Assembly (NCBI GenBank): GCA_002077045.2
Contig: KZ111209.1
Span: forward strand, 46,126 to 58,245
Direction: 5' to 3'
DNA: 12,120 nt
Source of the DNA: Rachicladosporium sp. CCFEE 5018
Taxonomy: Eukaryota; Ascomycota; Dothideomycetes; Cladosporiales; Cladosporiaceae
A model generated the notes under the pieces. The model made no database searches. It was not told where the DNA came from and worked only from the letters and a program-made list of their open reading frames with translations. Numbering within the stretch: the stretch's first letter is position 1; every line of letters starts with the position of its first letter. Below, piece after piece: positions 8,973 through 12,120 of the stretch. The translations under genes were made by a program, and so were the position numbers.

Positions 8973-9370
8973 AGATTTCGCCGATGCAACAATCTCGCAT
9001 GATAGCCGACTCCCTGTCGACCCACTACTGGTCAAGCCGCTTTAACCTCAACCGGAGTGCATCGACCGGCCCTCAATTCGCTGCCATTTCCATCAAATAC
9101 CCGGACAACGAACAGAACGCGGCGATCCATTCTTCCCGGCTCTATCGTGGCCAAACGATGATCAAATGCCAGGATAGAGAGCTCGCACGGCCCCGTGAGT
9201 GAGGGCGGTGTGCGCCGTAGAAACAGCTAGACTCGTGCACGCGTGAATGCAGCCTTGTTCGGCGGAGGTACGACAGAAACTACTCAACGCTGAAATCAGT
9301 TTTTTGGGGTTGACCCGTTCGATGGGCATGAGCGACATGCGCAGCAGATCGATTCAGAAACAGCACGACT
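8973..9370. other. Tail-to-tail spacer between the HET pseudogene and PWP1
   Basis: About 400 bp of convergent 3' flanks. The short plus-strand frame at 8969-9202 overlaps the end of the HET pseudogene and shows no family motif. I see no gene, repeat or RNA fold that I could support. A T-rich run at 9300-9306 is the only notable local feature. Confidence 0.45.
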
Positions 9371-11026
9371 TTACTCCTCCTCCATACTCTCCCACCCTCC
9401 CGCCTCCCCACCGCCCTCCTCCGCCTGCCTCGCCTCCTCTTCCTCCTCCGCCTCCTCATCATCCGCTTCAACGCCCACAAGCCTCTCCTTGATCTCCCCC
9501 TCGACCTGTGGTAACTTTCCCCTCGTAGCAAAAGCCTCCCTCACAGCCCGATTCGTACTCGTATCCCAAACCTGTACACTCCCTTTACTTCCCGCCACAG
9601 CCAGCCGGAACGCCACAGCTTCATCAGGGGCGAAATTCGTGCTGAAGACTTTGCCGACGCCGAGGTCGCGGGAGACTACGAGCGAGGGGCCGGAGGGGAG
9701 AATGTTCCAGATTTTGCAGGAGCGGTCGGTGGAACCGGTGGCGATCATGCCGGGGATTGCGGGGTTGATGGAGAAACTTGAGAGACTCTTCTCATGGGCC
9801 TGCAATCGCCAGCTGGCTTTTGATTGCTCGGGTGTAGGCGGCAGTTGGCGGACGTCAAAGCAATGTAGAATGCCGTTCTCGGTGCTGACGTAGAAGAGGG
9901 AGTCGTTATGAGGATCCCACTTCACGCTCTCGACATCACTCTCGACTCCCCATCGCGGGACTTTGGCATCTGGCGCGCGCATGTCTGCAGCTACGATCGT
10001 GCGGTCGTAGGAGCCGGAGAGCAGCACTGCGGGTTGCGTGGGATGCCAGGCTAGCGTGCAGACTTTGTCGGTGTGATGTGAGTAGGATTGCGCGGCTGTG
10101 CATGTCGTTAGATCCCAGAGTTTGACAGTCTGGTCTGCTGAGGCTGAGGCGAGGAGGTTGGGATTATGTCGATTAGCGGAGAGGGACAGCACAGCATCCA
10201 CGTGGTATGCTGTGTTCGATTTCAGCGATTTGGTCTTCTTTTTCTTCTTCTCTGGCATTGTGGGTGGCGTAGGTTCTGAGCTCTGTCCAAGGATAGCGAA
10301 TGGGTACATCCCATCCACAACATCCAGATCCCACAACTCGATATCCGGCTCCATCGTCCCCACCGCCGCGAAATTCCCACTCGCTCCGGAATGATTTGGT
10401 TTCGCGCCCAACCACTCCACGCAAAGGGGTATTGCAGGTAACATCACATCGTGATGCACATACAGATTATCCTGCGAGTCCTCGTACACATACACTTCCA
10501 GATGTGCCACCTCGTCCTCGACTCTCGCAGCAAGTAGCATATTGTCCGTAGGCAGTATCTGCAAGTCCTCTCGATCCTCGTCGTCTGAGTCCTGATTTCC
10601 TTGCAACGTGATATAGGGGTCGTCCTCGTTATCGGCGTGATATGCGAGCGATTTGACATTCCCAAACAGTCCCGACTCATTCCCATGCGCTCCCTCGTCT
10701 CCGCTCTCTACCATGTCGTCCCCCTCGTCATCATAATGCTGCATATCATACTCTTTCAGATCATCGTCCTCATCCTCATGATCCGCCTCATCAGCTTCAT
10801 CCTCTTTCGTCACCGCGCCAGCACTCTGCACCGGCCCTCCTGCACTGATACTCGATTTCGCAAGTTCTTTTCGGGCATTCTCCAAGTCCTCTTTGGCATC
10901 CTCGAGTTCCAGCTTTGCCAGTTTAGAGATTCGAGCGTACTCTCCTTCGTCGAAGACATACTTTGTTGGGTATGCTGCTGCGTGGCCACGAGGTACCCAT
11001 GAGGTGGCTGTGATCATCGACGTCAT
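9371..11026 (-). CDS. PWP1: PWP1, periodic tryptophan protein 1 (WD40 ribosome-biogenesis factor), complete
   Basis: This intronless gene encodes 551 residues. Pwp1 is a nucleolar WD-repeat protein needed for rRNA processing and large-subunit assembly. The start MTSMITATSWVPRGHAAAYP matches the conserved family N-terminus, with YVFDEGEYARISKLAKLELED following. A strongly acidic stretch lies at about residues 74-155, and a lysine run (KKKKKTK) at 260-266. At least six WD-like blades are visible at about 215-236, 275-306 (ASASADQTVKLWDL), 318-350 (LLSGSYDRTIVAADMR), 362-393, 408-442 (IATGSTDRSCKIWNI) and 455-488 (AGSKGSVQVWDT). The tail from residue 515 is Glu/Gly-rich. The frame stays open upstream to an ATG at 11158, which would add 44 residues without family-like sequence, so 11026 is preferred. 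PRP16 lies 198 bp upstream on the same strand. Confidence 0.93.
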   Translation of the reverse strand: MTSMITATSWVPRGHAAAYPTKYVFDEGEYARISKLAKLELEDAKEDLENARKELAKSSISAGGPVQSAGAVTKEDEADEADHEDEDDDLKEYDMQHYDDEGDDMVESGDEGAHGNESGLFGNVKSLAYHADNEDDPYITLQGNQDSDDEDREDLQILPTDNMLLAARVEDEVAHLEVYVYEDSQDNLYVHHDVMLPAIPLCVEWLGAKPNHSGASGNFAAVGTMEPDIELWDLDVVDGMYPFAILGQSSEPTPPTMPEKKKKKTKSLKSNTAYHVDAVLSLSANRHNPNLLASASADQTVKLWDLTTCTAAQSYSHHTDKVCTLAWHPTQPAVLLSGSYDRTIVAADMRAPDAKVPRWGVESDVESVKWDPHNDSLFYVSTENGILHCFDVRQLPPTPEQSKASWRLQAHEKSLSSFSINPAIPGMIATGSTDRSCKIWNILPSGPSLVVSRDLGVGKVFSTNFAPDEAVAFRLAVAGSKGSVQVWDTSTNRAVREAFATRGKLPQVEGEIKERLVGVEADDEEAEEEEEARQAEEGGGEAGGWESMEEE

Positions 11027-11224
11027 CTTGGACGATTGTATAACGGATTGATGGAGATCGGGCAATTGTCGCAAAGCAAAGGTTGGATTGGCAGTCGAGA
11101 ACTTTTTTGAGCCCACATGTACATGACGTCCGAGAGGAGCCGAAGAATTCCCGGGCACAGCAAATTGGCTGGTTGGTGGTGACGGCGAGGGTATGGACGG
11201 TACATATCTATGTATTCGCCATCA
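11023..11224 (-). promoter_or_regulatory. PWP1 upstream region with CCAAT boxes, CRE-like site and an ORF whose stop overlaps the PWP1 start
   Basis: The 198 bp between PRP16 and PWP1 holds two CCAAT boxes on the PWP1 strand (11091-11087 and 11168-11164) and a CRE-like GGACGTCA (11131-11124). A 60-codon frame from an ATG at 11205, with internal ATGs close to 11126, stops at a TGA (11025-11023) that overlaps the PWP1 start as ATGA. Whether the transcript includes any of these ATGs is unknown. Confidence 0.4.
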
Positions 11225-12120
11225 TCATCGCCGTCTCCCCTTGATGACTGGCTTCACTACAGCACTACTTTTCACCACCGCCTTCTTGATCGCAACAGGC
11301 GCGTGAGCCCTTTCTTCTAGGACCCGCCCGGCTCCCTTCTCCCTCTCCTCCACCAACCTCTGCCGTTCCCGATCCCTCTGAATGCCCAACTCCAACTCCA
11401 CCCGCTTCGAGTACTCCAGCTCCCTCCTCTGCCCACCACTAATGCCTTTCTCCTTAACCGAGTAGAATACTCCACCCAGATCGGCCAGCCAGTGCGCATC
11501 CACAGCCGTGACGCAGGACATGTATTCTTTGCTAGTGAGTATGAGCTCGTGGTAGACGACGTAGTCTGGTGGGTCACCGGAGTTATAAAGTGCAGATGTA
11601 GGATGCAGCTGCACGGCCACTGAAGTGCGCAAATTGACGTACTCCCCCAACCCACGCCGCTTAGCAGCTTGATGGTAGTATCCACTACAGATACACTCCC
11701 TCACAATATCCAAGTCGTAGCCGCAGGATGTCAAGGACATCTTGTTCGAGGTCATGATGTCCGCGATCTGGTTTCTGATCTCCTGCGCCCTTCGGAGCGC
11801 CTTGGGGTGTAGGAAATGCTTCACGCACCACCCGTCCTTCTTCCCATTAGCAGCCCATTGCTGGTACACTGTCAGTAGCGTAAGGTGATCAGAGTCGTGG
11901 ACGAAGAATTTCTCCCTCGCTGCGTCGGATTCCTCGAGGCGTTCTTTGGGGCGGTAGAAGACTGGAGGGACCGAGAGCATGGAGACTATCGTCAGCATTT
12001 CCTCACTGCAGTTGTAGGTTGAGGCGGAGGTAATGACGAGTTTCGCTAGCGAAGGATCCATGGGGAAGGAAGTCATTTGGCGGCCGAGCTCTGTCAGCTC
12101 GCCCAGATTGTCTAGGGCGC
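11225..12120 (-). CDS. PRP16: PRP16, DEAH-box splicing ATPase, C-terminal part (5' part beyond window)
   Basis: About 298 C-terminal codons are visible, entering from the right edge. Prp16 is the DEAH-box ATPase that remodels the spliceosome after the first transesterification step. The visible part covers the helicase-associated (HA2) and OB-fold regions, not the ATPase motifs. Conserved runs are ALDNLGELTELGRQM, FPMDPSLAKLVITSA, CSEEMLTIVSMLSVP, VFYRPKERLEESDAAREKF and DHLTLLTVYQQW. CVKHFLHPKALRRAQEIR, ICSGYYHQAAKRRG, LHPTSALY, YVVYHELILTSKEYMSCVTA and LGGVFYSVKEKG complete the set. The CVKHFLHPKALRRA and GGVFYSVKEKG wording points to Prp16 (human DHX38) and away from Prp2, Prp22 or Prp43. 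The protein ends in a charged coil and a basic tail (VIKGRRR). The visible part has no intron or lesion. Confidence 0.92.
   Translation of the reverse strand, partial: ALDNLGELTELGRQMTSFPMDPSLAKLVITSASTYNCSEEMLTIVSMLSVPPVFYRPKERLEESDAAREKFFVHDSDHLTLLTVYQQWAANGKKDGWCVKHFLHPKALRRAQEIRNQIADIMTSNKMSLTSCGYDLDIVRECICSGYYHQAAKRRGLGEYVNLRTSVAVQLHPTSALYNSGDPPDYVVYHELILTSKEYMSCVTAVDAHWLADLGGVFYSVKEKGISGGQRRELEYSKRVELELGIQRDRERQRLVEEREKGAGRVLEERAHAPVAIKKAVVKSSAVVKPVIKGRRR

Noticed and set aside
9247..9492. Plus-strand proline-rich peptide with PPPP runs
   Set aside because: It is the complement of the Glu-rich PWP1 tail (GAG/GAA codons read backwards) and not a gene.
10601..11002. Plus-strand hydrophobic 133-codon frame resembling a membrane protein
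   Set aside because: It is antisense to the acidic Asp/Glu stretch of PWP1; GAT/GAG codons give Ile/Leu-rich shadows in reverse.
1039..12120. A functional cluster or operon-like system linking USB1, PWP1 and PRP16
   Set aside because: These are dispersed housekeeping genes with separate promoters and mixed orientation; two splicing genes in one window is weak evidence of any link.

Overview
The window looks like ordinary filamentous ascomycete (Pezizomycotina) nuclear DNA, probably from a Dothideomycete, although that placement is a guess from protein style. The evidence is split genes with short 53-70 nt GT-AG introns and CTGAC/CTAAT-type branch points, GC-leaning codons, long low-complexity tails, a HET-domain gene, and protein families typical of filamentous fungi (Pal1, Msb1/Mug8). 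I see no rRNA, tRNA, CRISPR array, transposase or reverse transcriptase.

Layout from left to right. (1) A Pal1-family cell-morphology gene on the minus strand, running off the left edge, with a 31 nt first exon. (2) A divergent promoter of about 270 bp. (3) A complete two-exon USB1 gene (U6 snRNA 3' exonuclease) on the plus strand. (4) About 955 bp without a supportable gene, ending in two overlapping short upstream ORFs. (5) A large Msb1/Mug8-domain (DUF1708) gene on the plus strand, at 3009-6629, with two clear introns and one unexplained +1 reading-frame change near 6123-6297. (6) A HET-domain pseudogene on the plus strand, about 7030-8972. It has lost the middle of its HET core, carries two in-frame stops and a one-base insertion in a T run, and holds a 28-residue tandem duplication. 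(7) A tail-to-tail spacer of about 400 bp. (8) A complete intronless PWP1 WD40 gene on the minus strand. (9) The C-terminal end of PRP16 on the minus strand, running off the right edge.

The intact genes are housekeeping: U6 maturation (USB1), the second step of splicing (PRP16), ribosome biogenesis (PWP1) and polarity or morphology (Pal1, Msb1-like). Nothing shows that they form one system; their proximity looks like normal fungal gene density. I did not find a convincing undescribed system. The points that most deserve a second look are the frame change in the Msb1-like gene and the decay pattern of the HET gene. Family calls come from recognising conserved blocks by eye, since no database search was possible.
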